Assembly (NCBI RefSeq): GCF_032854445.1
Contig: NC_088301.1
Location: forward strand, 43,273,116-43,337,115
Reading direction: 5' to 3'
From: Liolophura sinensis
Lineage: Eukaryota; Mollusca; Polyplacophora; Chitonida; Chitonidae
Length of the DNA: 64,000 nt
Shown here: piece by piece, positions 1 to 12,059 of the stretch
Numbering within the stretch: the first letter of the stretch is position 1
Layout of the letters: each line of letters opens with the position of its first letter
Notes under the pieces: model-generated
Seen by the model: the letters and a program-made list of their open reading frames with translations, nothing else
Databases searched by the model: none
Told to the model about the DNA's origin: nothing
Program-made: the position numbers and the translations under genes

Positions 1-1162
1 TACATAAATGAATGATGAGAACCATTTTGGTAGCCTTATGGTACAAAATCATGTTCATATTCTCTATGTCCCTTGGTTACACTAGCTTGCTTAAGTATTG
101 GTAGGTGTTGACAAGTAAGTACGATATAAAATTAGTAAAATTTTGTGAAATAAATCCTATGGTGAATGATTTGACGCAGAGGAATATCTTGCGAATGACA
201 GTACGTTTATTTATATAGACATCGGTTGATGCCAGCTTTATTATGATGTTACATGTAATAGTTTTTGATTGTTCTTATTCCAAATGGCCCTTAACACAGT
301 TAGAAGTGAAATGGATATTCTGTTTTTTAATAATGAGTGCTGCTTCCAGTGACATAAACGTACATATAACCCTGTGTTGCTGTCAAGTTAGATATTGTGC
401 AAGTACAATCCTATGATAACAATAGGCATTTGACTTGCGCTTTGATTTGTGCTAATTTATTAAACTAGACACTATTTCCGTGGTTACACACTGAGTTAAA
501 TACCATTTTATGCTTTGAGGTGATGAGTAGAGGAGTAGCAAAGGCAGCATGACTGTGTATGGTCCATTACATCTTACATGCGCCTGTTGAATAGTGTCAA
601 AAAAAAAAAAAATCTCACAGAATATGCAGATTATGGATGCTGGTGAACATTAGGAAATTCAGGGATTTACATTAATAACTGCTCTTGCATATTGTAGAAT
701 TACACCACTCAGCAACTGTAATATTCTGCAATCGATACCAATCAAACCTGAGAAACAATGTTTTGATTTAGGGTGGATATTTCCTCCCTGACTAATTGGG
801 GTGTAACGAAATAGTTGTGTTTGAGTACCATTGTGAATGGTCATCAGGGTGTGATAATGGTTTCCACTTGGGTTATTAAATATAGGGCCCAATCCTCATA
901 ATGGATTTAAGATAAAAGAGCTCTGCTAATGGCCTTCCCTTGTCAGCTGTTGAATAATTCCTTTGTTGTTTTTACGCCGTCATCATTGGAATATTCAAAG
1001 GCTACCGCTTTCAAATCTGTATCAAAATGCCCATGTATCGAAGTGGAGAAGGATTGCAATGTACTCTGATTTTATTTCCTCTGCATACTAATACAGGTTA
1101 ATAAATATTTTTTTTTACTGAAGTTTCATAGCTTCCAGTATCCTGTGTTCTGAGAAAGCATT

Positions 1163-1390
1163 GGGTATCTGTCCAAATGAGCATGATGAGATGGGTATCC
1201 ACATGTCCAAATGAACATGAAGGGATGAGTGTCCATCTGTCCAAACAAACATAAAGGAATGGGTGTCCATCTGTCCAAATCAACAATACACTAGGTGTTC
1301 ATCTGGCCAGATTACTGTAAACCAAAAGGTGCTCTTCTCCCAAAAGTATCATAAAGTATTGAGTGTCAATCAAGCCAGACTGGGCATGTA
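1163..1390. repeat. diverged ~34-bp minisatellite
   Basis: Four recognisable units start near 1163, 1193, 1227 and 1261, each carrying a form of tgtccatctgtccaaa followed by a caaacat/gaacat and ggaat segment. Weaker copies run on to about 1390. Units differ at many positions, so the array is old. No coding meaning is seen. Confidence 0.6.
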
Positions 1391-3202
1391 GTTTTAAGAA
1401 AATGTGGGTTGTATTATAGCATTTGGAAAAATCAAAAAAATTAGATAAACTTTTATTTATCTGAATCAATGAGAGTTGATAAACATGCATTCATTGTGCT
1501 GTAAAACAAGAAAGTGTACAGTTGGATATACAAGTAGGTGGAAAGCATTGGCTCAGATAAATTCAATCTGTTCTTGATGAGCAATCACAGTGTATTGATC
1601 CATCAGGTACGTCTGACCCTTCTTTTCCGCAGGATAGAACTATTCAGGTGTCTTTCAGCCGTCCAAACCTAGGTAATAATGGGATGCTTTCACAACGTGT
1701 TAATTATTCAGTGCTCTGTCTGGTACTCTGAGAGCGAACAGTTTGTGTGTGGGTCATACAGACTCCTGTCTTCAGCCTTCATCATTCTGTACAATGATGT
1801 TGAAGTTGATTTCATGATATGTTCTCATTATCATCTTGGAGTCTCTGACAAAATTAAAGGTGTTTATCTTTTATTAATATGTAGAGATAAAACAAGTTTA
1901 CATGCAACTTTGCAATCTTCCCTTTCATTAATATTTATTACACTGTTTGGTTATATTTTGCTATGACATGAACTTATTTTAATATTTAGAGGCACACAGG
2001 TACATATTAATGGTAAACCTGTACATGATTTAATGGCATTTTATTCAGCAACCTGCAGAATACAGCATATTGCTTATAAGTACATGTGTTTAGTGTAGCT
2101 ACATGATTTCCTTCTAAAGCAGCAGTGATAACAACTCTTTTTCAAGACGTTCCACAAAGCAGGCTGAGTACTAGTTCATTTAGACTTGTGTGAGATTGAC
2201 ATTGTTTAAGTGAAATATTTTTGAATGCTCACCATGCAGTATCTAAATACATTTAGGCAAAAAAACATGGTTGACTGAAGACTGATTTTGTTGGTATGTT
2301 ATCCCAAGGTTCAAAAATGAAGGAAAAAATACTTACGAAATAGACACTTACGTGTAGGTTCAGTTGATTTTAGATGTGGAATCATGCATGGAATTCTTAT
2401 AGATACCTGTCTAAAATACTACCAGTAAGTGGTGTTTAGCAGGACTCCTCTCTATGCATGTAAATCAAAGATTTCAGTCATGGCCGGGCGATTACTATCT
2501 CATTATATGTTTGTCAGAGTGGTATATTTTTATCAGATACATTTACTTTCCATTCTGTAAGAGTTAAGAATATTGACCAATCTTAAATTGAACTGTGGCA
2601 TTGAATTCCCAGAGAATGGAGATATCCCATATGGATGTGATGCTATCTCCTATGGACTCCCCAGTTAGGGTAGTGGGCATATTATTTATTGGTCCAGGGG
2701 CTACTTTGCCAGTCTCTTTCCTACACAAACTACATGATGATATGGCCTGACCCTTTAACCTCTCAGGGGTAGAATTAATGACCGGTCCCCATGGCCCCAG
2801 AAGGCTATAATTAATGAATTCTCCATCGATTGTTCAAGGAGATTCCAGACAGTATCCCATGGCCTGAACTTTGGCTCCCCTCACAATTTACTCTCCTTCC
2901 TGACCTTTGATTGGATGTAATTATGAGTTTACTGAAGATTTACGATCATGGTGGTTGGGTAGCTGGATGGCTGGAGAGCTAAGACTGGGTCTGGCCTACA
3001 TGTAACTGCATGGTAGGTTTAGTGGGCTGTAGACATGAGCCCTCATTTATCAGAGGCTCATGGTCAGTCCAAATGTTCTATAGCCAGGCGGGCATCACAA
3101 ATGGCACCAGTGTTCCTCTTTCACATGCCACACATAGGAAAGAAAAGAAAAAAAAGGAAAATAGAAAAAAAAAATAAAAGAACACAGAGTATGGTTGTAA
3201 TG

Positions 3203-3226
3203 GTTGGTGGGGGTGGGGGTGGGGAG
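3203..3226 (+). other. G-rich tract, possible G-quadruplex
   Basis: Runs of five, five and four G separated by single T follow a ggttggt lead. With the preceding GG pairs this could form a G-quadruplex in the plus strand or in the plus-strand transcript. Structure is inferred from base order alone. Confidence 0.35.
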
Positions 3227-5535
3227 AATTATCTAGTTTACGATCACTTTAGCCTTGATTATTCTCTAGACTATCAACCAAGCCTGTATGCAGTGTAGGT
3301 TTCACTGCAAGATAGTTGGCATCACACTGTCTCGTACTGGTCAATTATTCACATGTTATTGAGGGAGAGTATTTGTATGCACAATCTTTGACTGTGATGT
3401 GCTGAAGCTGGGGTACAAAGATATGGCTGATATCCCAGTCTGCCTGGCTACCTCTGCTCTCTGTCTGGAACAGGGCTAAAAGGTTATGTCTATGTGGAAT
3501 CATCCAGCCAGTTAACATCAACAGATTGCAATGTCCAGACTACCCACTATATCTCCAGGTTAATTTACCTCACCCTAGTCTGACTTGTCTATTGTTTCTA
3601 GATAGGGGGTCTGTTGGAAAGGCATTTGATGTGTCACAGCTTACTCTTCTACATGCATGGATGTTTAACACTATTATAGTTTTTTGCCATGCAGCAGTTT
3701 GCCTTTGATACATGTATCTCTATTTGTAAAAAAGGAATGTATGCATTTAGAGGACAGTGGAGGCAGTATGAGATTTCAGAATTTTTTGTGGTTTTTATGT
3801 TTTGAAAAGTGGCTACTGTTTGAACTAATGTACCCTAAGCATTTACAGAAAACTATAAAGTTACCATACTTGGTATGAAGGTATATGTTGATTTGTGTTT
3901 TAATCTCGCCATTGCTTTTAATTAAAGATTTGATCATCTAACAAAGCTTGTCTTAGCAATATCAAAAATATACATGTAGTGCACATGTGTAGTTTGCAGG
4001 TGTACATGTAGACAATGCCATACAAGACTTGTGGGAATATACTAGCAGGTAATCAATACTGGATTACATGTGCATGTAGCCGGGGTGCATGTAGGTTCAT
4101 AGTCTTTCTGGCCATGGCCTCAGACCAATTGCACCAGACACTCACTCAATTACATCCACAGCTCATTACAACCAGTAATTGCAAGGCCAGTTGAATTTAG
4201 TGCTTTGTTGCTATTCACCTAGAAATACCATTTTTAATTACTGATTTTCACACATCAAAGGCTACATTATGGTATAATGTTCACAAGGACATGAGAAATG
4301 TGCCAAACTGCAAAACTATGAACTGATACTGATAATATAACACTGCTTTGTGCAGACTGTATAGCACTTTAGATTGTGTTAAAATGTACATTATGGTAAT
4401 GTAGAACAATATGCAAATAGGCTATGCTACTACATGTATGTACTTTTCTTTAGACTTAAAGTGGTAGTGTTCCTTTTTTTTTTTTTTTTTTTAGAAAATT
4501 TCGTTTCTTGGAAACACACACTGGCTTCTTTGACCATGTAATGCAAAGATATGAATATAAAATCTCCACTAGTGAGCGCTTGGGAACTTCATGGTGTCTT
4601 GATATCCAGCTAAAAGTAAAAATATGTGGGCACTTGCGCATCCAGGTACAGAATGAAGAATAGTATAAGAACTTTCAGTGAATGAAATTCAGCCTTAATT
4701 TACGAGGTGTTAATGGGACTATTTTCTCGCATTCATGAAGCCATATTGCCATGAACTTGATGTTATATTGTGTTGGTTTGAACAGTAAGACAAGTTTAGC
4801 AATGACTACCGTGTGTTTGTAACTGAATCCCTGTTGGTACAGTATGGTGCCTGAAGGGCGGAGAGCCAAGGCTGAGTATACTGAATTAATCATAAACTTA
4901 TCACCCTCCTGTAAATTTCTCCAGTGGGAGGTTAGATCTGCATCGCTCAAGGCGAGGTACCTTATTCCATTGTCACTTCATGTATATTTTATAGGGCAAG
5001 TCTCCCAGGGCCATACTGTATCTTGGCCAAAGACAATCATGTTGCATCACCAGGCTGAACCAGAAGCCTGTGATTATGGCTATGGTTCTGTGCAAAAATC
5101 TGTACAGGAGCACAAATCTCCATTAACCTTAGGGATCCTGTTTGGTGGCCTCCAGCAATTCATTGTGATTAGGATGTTGGTGGGGTGATGGGCAATGGGT
5201 CATGGCGCAAGAAAACCATTAAACCATGCCAGCAGAAGGTTTCAGAAAAATTCCCCAACTCCGGAGAAACAAACCTTTAGTTCAACTCATAGCCTTATGT
5301 TAGAATTTCACAATTTGGTCAGATTGCTAATGTGTTTGCCAATAAGGTCTTGGCATTTGCAAAATGTTGGCATTCAAGTATTTACTGGCTGTTTGATTGT
5401 TTTTCAAGCACATTGTAGAACCTACAGTGGTGAATAATGTACATTATTTATGTTGTGTGTGTTTGTTTTTCTTTTAAATCTGTGTGTTGTCTGTATGATA
5501 TCTCGCCTAACCAGTTATTGTAATGTTTTTTTCAG

Positions 5536-5715
5536 CCTGTGTTCAACAGAACAGTTACACTGAAGGAAGACCCTGGAAAGAACTAAATCTCAATACAGTT
5601 GGCAGTTGTTTGTGAACTGTGCCAAGATGAAGGGAAATATGGCATCATCCTGTAAACATGAACATATAAAATAGGCCATTCTGTGTGAAAATAAAGTACT
5701 GCTGGTCTGTTTGTC
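5536..5715 (+). CDS. probable last coding exon and 3' UTR of a plus-strand gene (partial)
   Basis: A strong 3' splice site (a run of seven T, then cag) ends at 5535. The best frame from 5536 reads PVFNRTVTLKEDPGKN and stops with TAA at 5584-5586. A polyadenylation signal AATAAA lies at 5690-5695, followed by a T/G-rich stretch near 5702-5715 that fits a cleavage site, so the transcript probably ends near 5715. Upstream exons lie to the left, perhaps outside the window. A second frame starting two bases later stays open longer, to a TGA near 5615, so the reading frame is not settled. The family is not recognised. CpG depletion to the left supports a transcribed region. Confidence 0.5.
5690..5695 (+). 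terminator. polyadenylation signal AATAAA
   Basis: Canonical hexamer about 105 bases after the candidate TAA stop of the exon at 5536, followed by a T/G-rich element. It marks the likely 3' end of the plus-strand gene. Confidence 0.5.
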
Positions 5716-6892
5716 TTCCAATGATACAGTTGATAAATCATTGTCATGAATATGTATCATAAGATGCAATTGTTTATGTTATTCATATATCTAACCAGAG
5801 TATTTACACTAACGTCTAACCACATTTAACTCATGCAAGACATGTGCCCCTGTGTATATCCGTAAATTAGTTGGAAAATGATGCTGAAAATATAAAATAT
5901 GTGCAAAGCAATTTTTACCCAGTACAAAAATAATTCCTCAAGTGGTTGTGTTAATGTTTTTGAAACCTTGTGCAGTTTCTTCCCTTGGCACAGAACTCCT
6001 CTTATCATTGTTCAAAGGAAATATATTTTTAAGTAGTAATTTTGATCGTAAGACACTGAAATTCCCACCATTTTCTAGGGTCATATGAAAGAATTTATTT
6101 TCAGGTGAGCGATATTGCCTTTCAGTTAGTCAGCAGAAGTACATGAAAAAGCTTGTTTTTTTTTCATAATAGAAAAAGTACTACCTGTTGTAACTGGAAG
6201 AGTGAATACTTTTCTGTCTGTTGCCTATATCAGTCTACTTCTTGTCATGTTCATTTGTGGTACGTGTCAAAAGATGCGCTGAATCGAATTAGAGTAACAC
6301 ATAAAATACTAACTTAAACATAATGGATATTATAATTTGTTTATTTATTGTGTCAAATCAAATTGGAAAGATGCTTTTATTGTTCTCAGAACAAGCTAGC
6401 AATGAGTGATCCATGTTGCAACCCAATAACCAAACTCAAGTTCCCCCATCCACAATATAATAGTGGCCATCCTAAAGTGAAAAGTCAAACAAAATCAATG
6501 TTTAAAGAATTCCTGATTTCCTGTTATTCCCACTCCTCTGTTGATTGATAATGTTAAAGTTAAATCTTTCTAATAATTGGGTGACCTGTACACAAGAGGT
6601 TTTCATCTCCATTGCTTCCTAGGGACCAAGTATCAAACGCTTCAGGTATCATTCCAGATATCTCAGAGGATGAAAACATTTATTCAATTGGTGTTTTGTG
6701 CTGTACTCGTGAATATTACACCTAACCTCAATGTTGTCAGGTTTATGAGCTGAGGAAACCAGAATCCCTGCGTTCTCAAGTTCAGGACGAAAATCCTGAC
6801 TTCAAATTTATAAGAGCTGGATTTGAAATTACGAAGTACAACTCGATTTGAATGGATGCAAATCATGGAATGTGGCCGTTGGGGTCAGCATG
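5716..6892. other. 3' flank, nothing recognised
   Basis: AT-rich, still fairly CpG-poor, with no splice-bounded exon, repeat or RNA gene that I can support. Confidence 0.5.
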
Positions 6893-7112
6893 CCAGTGTG
6901 GCGTCCCAGGAGCCTCGCATCAATGCGGTCACTGTGAGTTGAGTCCCGTCCTCTCTGGCTGTACATAAGAAGGTCTGCCAGCCACCTGTGGATGGTCCTG
7001 AGTGTTCCCTGGGCTCCGCCCGGTTTCCACACACTATAATGCTGATCGTATAAGTGAAATATTCTTGCGAATGCGAAAACACCAATGAAACAAAATAAAT
7101 AAATGAATAAGA
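6893..7112 (+). mobile_element. tRNA-derived SINE, near full length (family A)
   Basis: The left part carries a tRNA-like head: a caatgcggtcactgtgagtt block and a degraded B-box-like gagttgagtccc. The body has gtggatggtcctgagtg and the block ggctccgcccggtttcc. The tail has cataatgctg, ataagtgaaatattcttg, aaaacaccaatg and an aataaataaatgaat end. The same modules recur at 24733-24880 (plus) and 37705-37903 (minus), and tail-only pieces at 23213-23292 and 58744-58800. I know this SINE type from lophotrochozoan genomes; the family name is not asserted. Confidence 0.75.
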
Positions 7113-10100
7113 AGTCAGTGAAGTCAGTATCAGGACTTCTTTTTCCAAAGGGCTCATTGCACTGAACTGAAAGTTGTTACTGGCTATCATGACAGATTGA
7201 GTTTGAATTTCAGGGCCTATTTCCAACAAAATTACTTATATGATACTCTGGGAAAATGTCGTGTTGGTGATCTCTTCTTGGAAGTACAGTGTGTTTACCA
7301 CTTTATTGAACAAAAAGCGTGTTCCTCTAAATGAGGATAGCTCATACTTTATTAAACTTACTCGTATTCAACTAGGCTGATTTTTGACGCAGGTGGGGAC
7401 AACTAAAAATAATATACCCTGTCTAAAATACAACAGTAGGTTTGACCGGAGGGTTTTGATAGGTATACCTATCACTGAAAGCAGTTGAAGTAGACAAATA
7501 CATATACACACACAAACACACCTATATATATATACATATGGAACATCACCCGTACTCGTCTCGTGATCTGCCACCCATGGTCTCTTCTGCATATACATGT
7601 ACACTTGCTCGGCTATATGCCCGCAGAACGTGTTGATCTTTCAGGCAGCGTGAGGCAGAATCTGCAGGCTGTAATCAACAACAGTTGCATAACGTCTGTT
7701 TTTCCGTGACACCCTGATCACTTTAATTAGGCTAGCTCCTTGAAGCCAATTGGCCACACACACAAGCTAGAAAAACACTTACTCAAATTATCCCCAAGTG
7801 GCGATTAACCTGTCAAATATCATTGCCTTTCGTCTGTCAATAGTTCTTAGACACTTAGACGTTATAAATGAAGTCTGCCTGATGCCAGATATTTTGCATG
7901 ATGTTCTGAGTGTCGTTATCTAACATTTTTGCTAATGGAGCCTAGTCCACAAAAACAATCATTTCACAAAACTTAAGACAAGCACTGGAAGAATAAACCT
8001 GCCAGAGGTATAATCTGAACAGGGAGGCAACATGGCATTTAAACTGTCGGCAAACTTAGATACGTGAAAGAAAAGCAGTGCTCTTGATTTCAATCAAAGC
8101 ATTTGCCCTAATTCGGATGGGAAATGAGAAAGAAATAAGGCGTTTAACAAAAGTATGATACAAATGAACTTTTCAACAAACTCAAAAAGTTGGTAATTTA
8201 GTTAACGGTTGTTCATTTTTATGGAATTCCCATATATAACGATATTAGTATATATATAATCACTAGTACAGCACTGATATAAAATGCTTTATTTTATGGC
8301 AGCTATTTCTTTTTCCCACGCTGTCATTTTTTTTTCTCTTGTAATTTGTTTAAGAGAACACGATTATGAAACATTATACCACGTTGTAGTGGAGGGTACT
8401 ACGTGCATGTTGATTATTTCAACATGTTAGTATCATGAAAGAATTTCTTCAAGTTAAAAACAAGTAAGTTCTGAGTTTGTAGAGATTACAGAGCGAAACA
8501 TACACACGTTATAATGAAGTAAATGTATAACTTTCAAATGATTTTGTCTGAGGAGATAGTACATAGCATCTTAATAAAACAATAGTTGGGGATGGCGTAT
8601 GACGCATTTCATAAGAAAGGATGGACATACACAAAAAATTAATCAGTTAAATTTAGCAGAAAGCCAGTTGTCTGAGTGATGCTAGAATGTATTCTGTTAT
8701 TGTAACAATATTCGGTCACATTCAGCTTTATATCATGTGCGTGTAATAGAATGGGTATGTTGAATTAATAGAAAGTGTGTTATATTTAACGAAATAATTT
8801 GGTGCAATAACAATACATTCTAGCATCGATAGTATTCTGATCAAAATTTTTAAGAAATAAAAAAATTGTTTTAAATTTGTGACCGGCACCTTCTCTATAT
8901 CTGTGAATAGAGGTGCTCTATACACAATTCCTTGCTGAACCTTAGTATAAAGGTCTGAAGGAGCAGATAAATTACAGACTGGACATAGTTCTTAAGATTC
9001 ATATTATCATGATTGTCGGTACAGTTTCATCATTGCCTTTGATAATGTTTTGCGTTTTAAAAACTTCTTTTACAGTTTTCAGATTAATTTGAAGGAGGCT
9101 TAAAACTGAAAAATTAAACCTCAAGTAAACTACATTTCGAAAGGTGTTCGGAAGTAAATGACAGTATCGTTTTGCCATACACTTTTTGAAGTCCGTTACA
9201 TAATTGTATGGTTCCAAGATCAAATCAGCTCAACAGGAAATATTTTATGAACAAAGGTCACGGGAAATCATGAAATAATTAAGTTACAAATAATTAAATA
9301 TAATTCTAAACTTGACTGCCAGTAATTTTGTTAGTCTTCTCCACATGTAACATATAATGTCTCTTTGAGGGTTGTGGTACCAAGGGGTACTAGCAACCCA
9401 TATACTTTGGATCAAATGGAATTGCTGTCTTGTTCAATTATTCTCAGCCATGTGAATAAATCTGATTTAATAAGTGTTCTGCATGGGTGCCGCTGGTGTA
9501 AGTATTCTGCCTCAGGAGCTCTGTACTTCCCATTTAGCCTGTGAGCTTCTATATGTCAGCGGAGACCCACCCAATTTAGCTTAAAGCTGACGATGCTCTG
9601 TATATTGGACGTTGTGAGAAAGGTCGGGTTAGGTATGCATGGAAAACCACATAGACGTATATGATTGGTATCACAGTTCCACTCGTACAGGTGTTGGAGT
9701 GTGGCCGTGGTTAATGAGAAAGAGTGTGATATAAACACAAATTAATAGTGATAGGCATGTGATATTCGCTATTATAGATATAGCCACTATCGATTGTCTC
9801 GCATCCACCAATTAGTTCACACTTTAGTTAATCAGTGCCGAAAAAAAAATACCGTGATATAAAACAATGATTCGAACACTTCGAATTCGAATTCTTCACT
9901 TCAGGTAAAGCACATAGCCACAGAAAGGTGCGTAGCCCTTAAAGCTCTTTTTGCAAACTATGTTGCTAAGAAAGATTATGAGGAGAGAGACAACTCAGGT
10001 TGGAACCATTGCATTGTCTAGTATCACCAAATTCCTCGTAACATGTAAGATGCATCCACTAATGTCTCCATGCATTCGCCAGGTTAGTCGTTCTTAAGAT

Positions 10101-10334
10101 TCGATTCCAACCTTCCTCATTCAGCCAGATATATTTGTTTAACATCATAATTTTGCAAAATAGTTTAAATACACCCTAAAACAAAACTTCGCATGACTAA
10201 GAATTTTCTGATAGCTAATGACGATTAAGTTTATCACCGCTATAATTCGTTTACTCAAACATATATATTCTACATACGAAGGTATTTGTCTGTCTCCAAG
10301 TATACATATCGTGTTTATTTTGATATACACCATC
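7113..10334. other. intergenic, nothing recognised
   Basis: AT-rich single-copy-looking DNA with short (CA)/(TA) tracts near 7500-7540. No exon with convincing borders. One segment at 10201-10257 is repeated at 12664-12721 (see the entry there). Confidence 0.5.
10201..10257. repeat. interspersed repeat R3, copy 1
   Basis: Shares the order gaatttt..., aatgacgattaagtt and attcgtttact with 12664-12721, at roughly 80% identity by eye. Both copies read similarly in one minus-strand frame (a KRI...INLIVISY-like string), but that frame is too short to call coding. Element class unknown. Confidence 0.55.
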
Positions 10335-10910
10335 GAAATGCAGGTTCACAAGAGATTTGCGCACAAGTGCGTGGATCTTGCCCATACACTAGCTTAATAG
10401 AAGATCTCGTGTCTCGGTCACAGTATTATCAGTTTGTTTGCCTGTGCGTGGATTTTGCCCGGACACTTTTTATACGCAATGGAAAAGCCTCTTTTACAGA
10501 AAAATTAGTTTGTGGACAAGTGCGTGGTTCTCGCCCATGCACTATGGTATACGCCAAGAAAACGACTCTTCCATGCTTGTATACCTCTCTTGTTCTACAG
10601 AGAGGTCAGTTTGTGCACAAGTGCGTGGATCACTTTGATCTAAGCCATGGAAATGTTGATTCTACAGAGAGGTCACTTCGTGCACATTTCTCTATGCCGT
10701 AGAAATACAGATTCTACAAAGGGTCAATTTGTACACAAGTGCTTGGATCGTGTCCATTTTGATATGTACGCAAATGAAATACAGAGATCAATCCGGGCCC
10801 AACAGGAAAGTGACAATTTGGTCGCGTCATGGAAATGCAGACACACAGACATGTCTGCGTATATTGTACAGAGAGATGCCCGGGCCCAAGGACATCAATT
10901 ATGCCAATTT
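10335..10910. repeat. degenerate minisatellite with a gcacaagtgcgtggatc core
   Basis: The phrase gtgcacaagtgcgtggatc or a close variant recurs at irregular spacings (near 10360, 10440, 10515, 10612 and 10733), often preceded by tctacagagaggtcagttt. Units are roughly 75-120 bases and strongly diverged. No function is seen. Confidence 0.55.
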
Positions 10911-11983
10911 TTACGTCACTTACATGTAACCCTATATATGGAGATATCAGTGCATGTACCTGGATTGTACCCACTGTGCATTTATTCGCCGTAAATTTCA
11001 TGCAGAACTCATTCAAGAGAGCAGCGACATGTACTTGACTGTAATCAATTAATTGATCATTTCGGCGAAAGACACTTTGGGTGCAGTCCTTTGTGTTCCA
11101 CCGGGTTAAATTTGATTTTCCCCTGATTAATTTCAGTTATCTACGATGAGAAATCCATACGCTTTGATGTCACAAAGTGTAAAACTCTTAAGAAATTGTG
11201 CTGAATGGTGATTGGGTAGGGAAATGCACTAACCTTGTTTCTTATTTCAGCCACTGTTTAGTGTTGCTTGCACTGTTTCAAAACGTATTTTCTAATGTTG
11301 CTCCCTGGCAGAGGCAAATCTATCAACTGGTTGCACATCACCCTTTACTGTGGGGTTAAACGGGTCTCACAGGCTCAGATGTTTAAGGTCCTGGTTGGCT
11401 TTAACTATATCAGCCAGTTGACTAGTGAGATCGAGTATATTCACGAATATTCGAATTCAGTCAAACCAGTTCCCAAAAGCAAAGTTTAACGCAATCCACC
11501 AGTGAGAAAGTGCATAAAGTACGAAGTTAGAACGGATTCATGCAACGGGATGCAATCAACAGTTTTCAATGATGATTGAAAGACGCAAGGAATGTTTTAC
11601 GATAATGAGTGAAATCAGTACCGGTACCACGAGGTTTTTTTTTTTTTTTTTTTTTTTTTTACTAAATCGTGTACCATGCTAATTTATCAATAATCAAAAT
11701 ATCTGCGCTTTAATCGCAACTGGTCATACACCCAAAGAGTCGATCTACTCCAGCAAAATGAATATTTAGTACCGAATTTCGGTCGTGGGTTTAATTCAAA
11801 ATGTTAATCTGGTAGACCTTTCGAAGGTTGGTGCATGGTTTATTCCTGGCACTCTTTTTTTTTTTTTTTTCTCCATCCATTAATCTGACTGCCGTCCTGT
11901 AAATGAAATATTGTTGAGCGCGGTGGGAAACAAATATTTACACAATTGTTTCACAGCTTTGGTCTCCCACACCTCCCCCTATA

Positions 11984-11985
<2 letters not shown>
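10911..11985. other. intergenic with poly-T runs and an R2 repeat copy
   Basis: Holds two T-runs (about 11636-11660 and 11856-11870) and a copy of repeat R2 at about 11510-11605 (aagtacgaagttagaacgg, then caatcaacagttttcaatga). Related copies lie at 12770-12842 and 55225-55330. No exon is supported. Confidence 0.5.

Positions 11986-11986
<1 letters not shown>

Positions 11987-12056
<70 letters not shown>
11987..12056. repeat. (TA)n microsatellite
   Basis: About 70 bases of uninterrupted TA dinucleotides. The length may differ between individuals and be inaccurate in the assembly. Confidence 0.95.

Positions 12057-12059
<3 letters not shown>

Larger units (their letters stand above)
1..5535. 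other. CpG-poor stretch, probably inside a plus-strand gene
   Basis: No exon here can be defended firmly. CpG dinucleotides are scarce: about 12 in the 1.44 kb from 2041 to 3480 by hand count, against about 31 in the 480 bases from 16441 to 16920. In invertebrates with mosaic methylation, transcribed gene bodies lose CpG, so this fits intron and UTR sequence of the gene whose last exon is at 5536. The stretch also holds a diverged minisatellite (1163-1390), a G-rich tract (3203-3226), a poly-T run (about 4474-4493) and weak exon-like segments near 1538-1672. The gene-body reading is inference. Confidence 0.4.

Noticed and set aside
6829-7229. Overlapping minus-strand frames of 67 and 114 codons
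   Set aside because: They lie over a plus-strand SINE and have no motif or splice support.
10286-11038. Cluster of frames of 66-138 codons
   Set aside because: They sit on a degenerate minisatellite; the peptides repeat its core (CAQVRGS-like) and resemble no protein.
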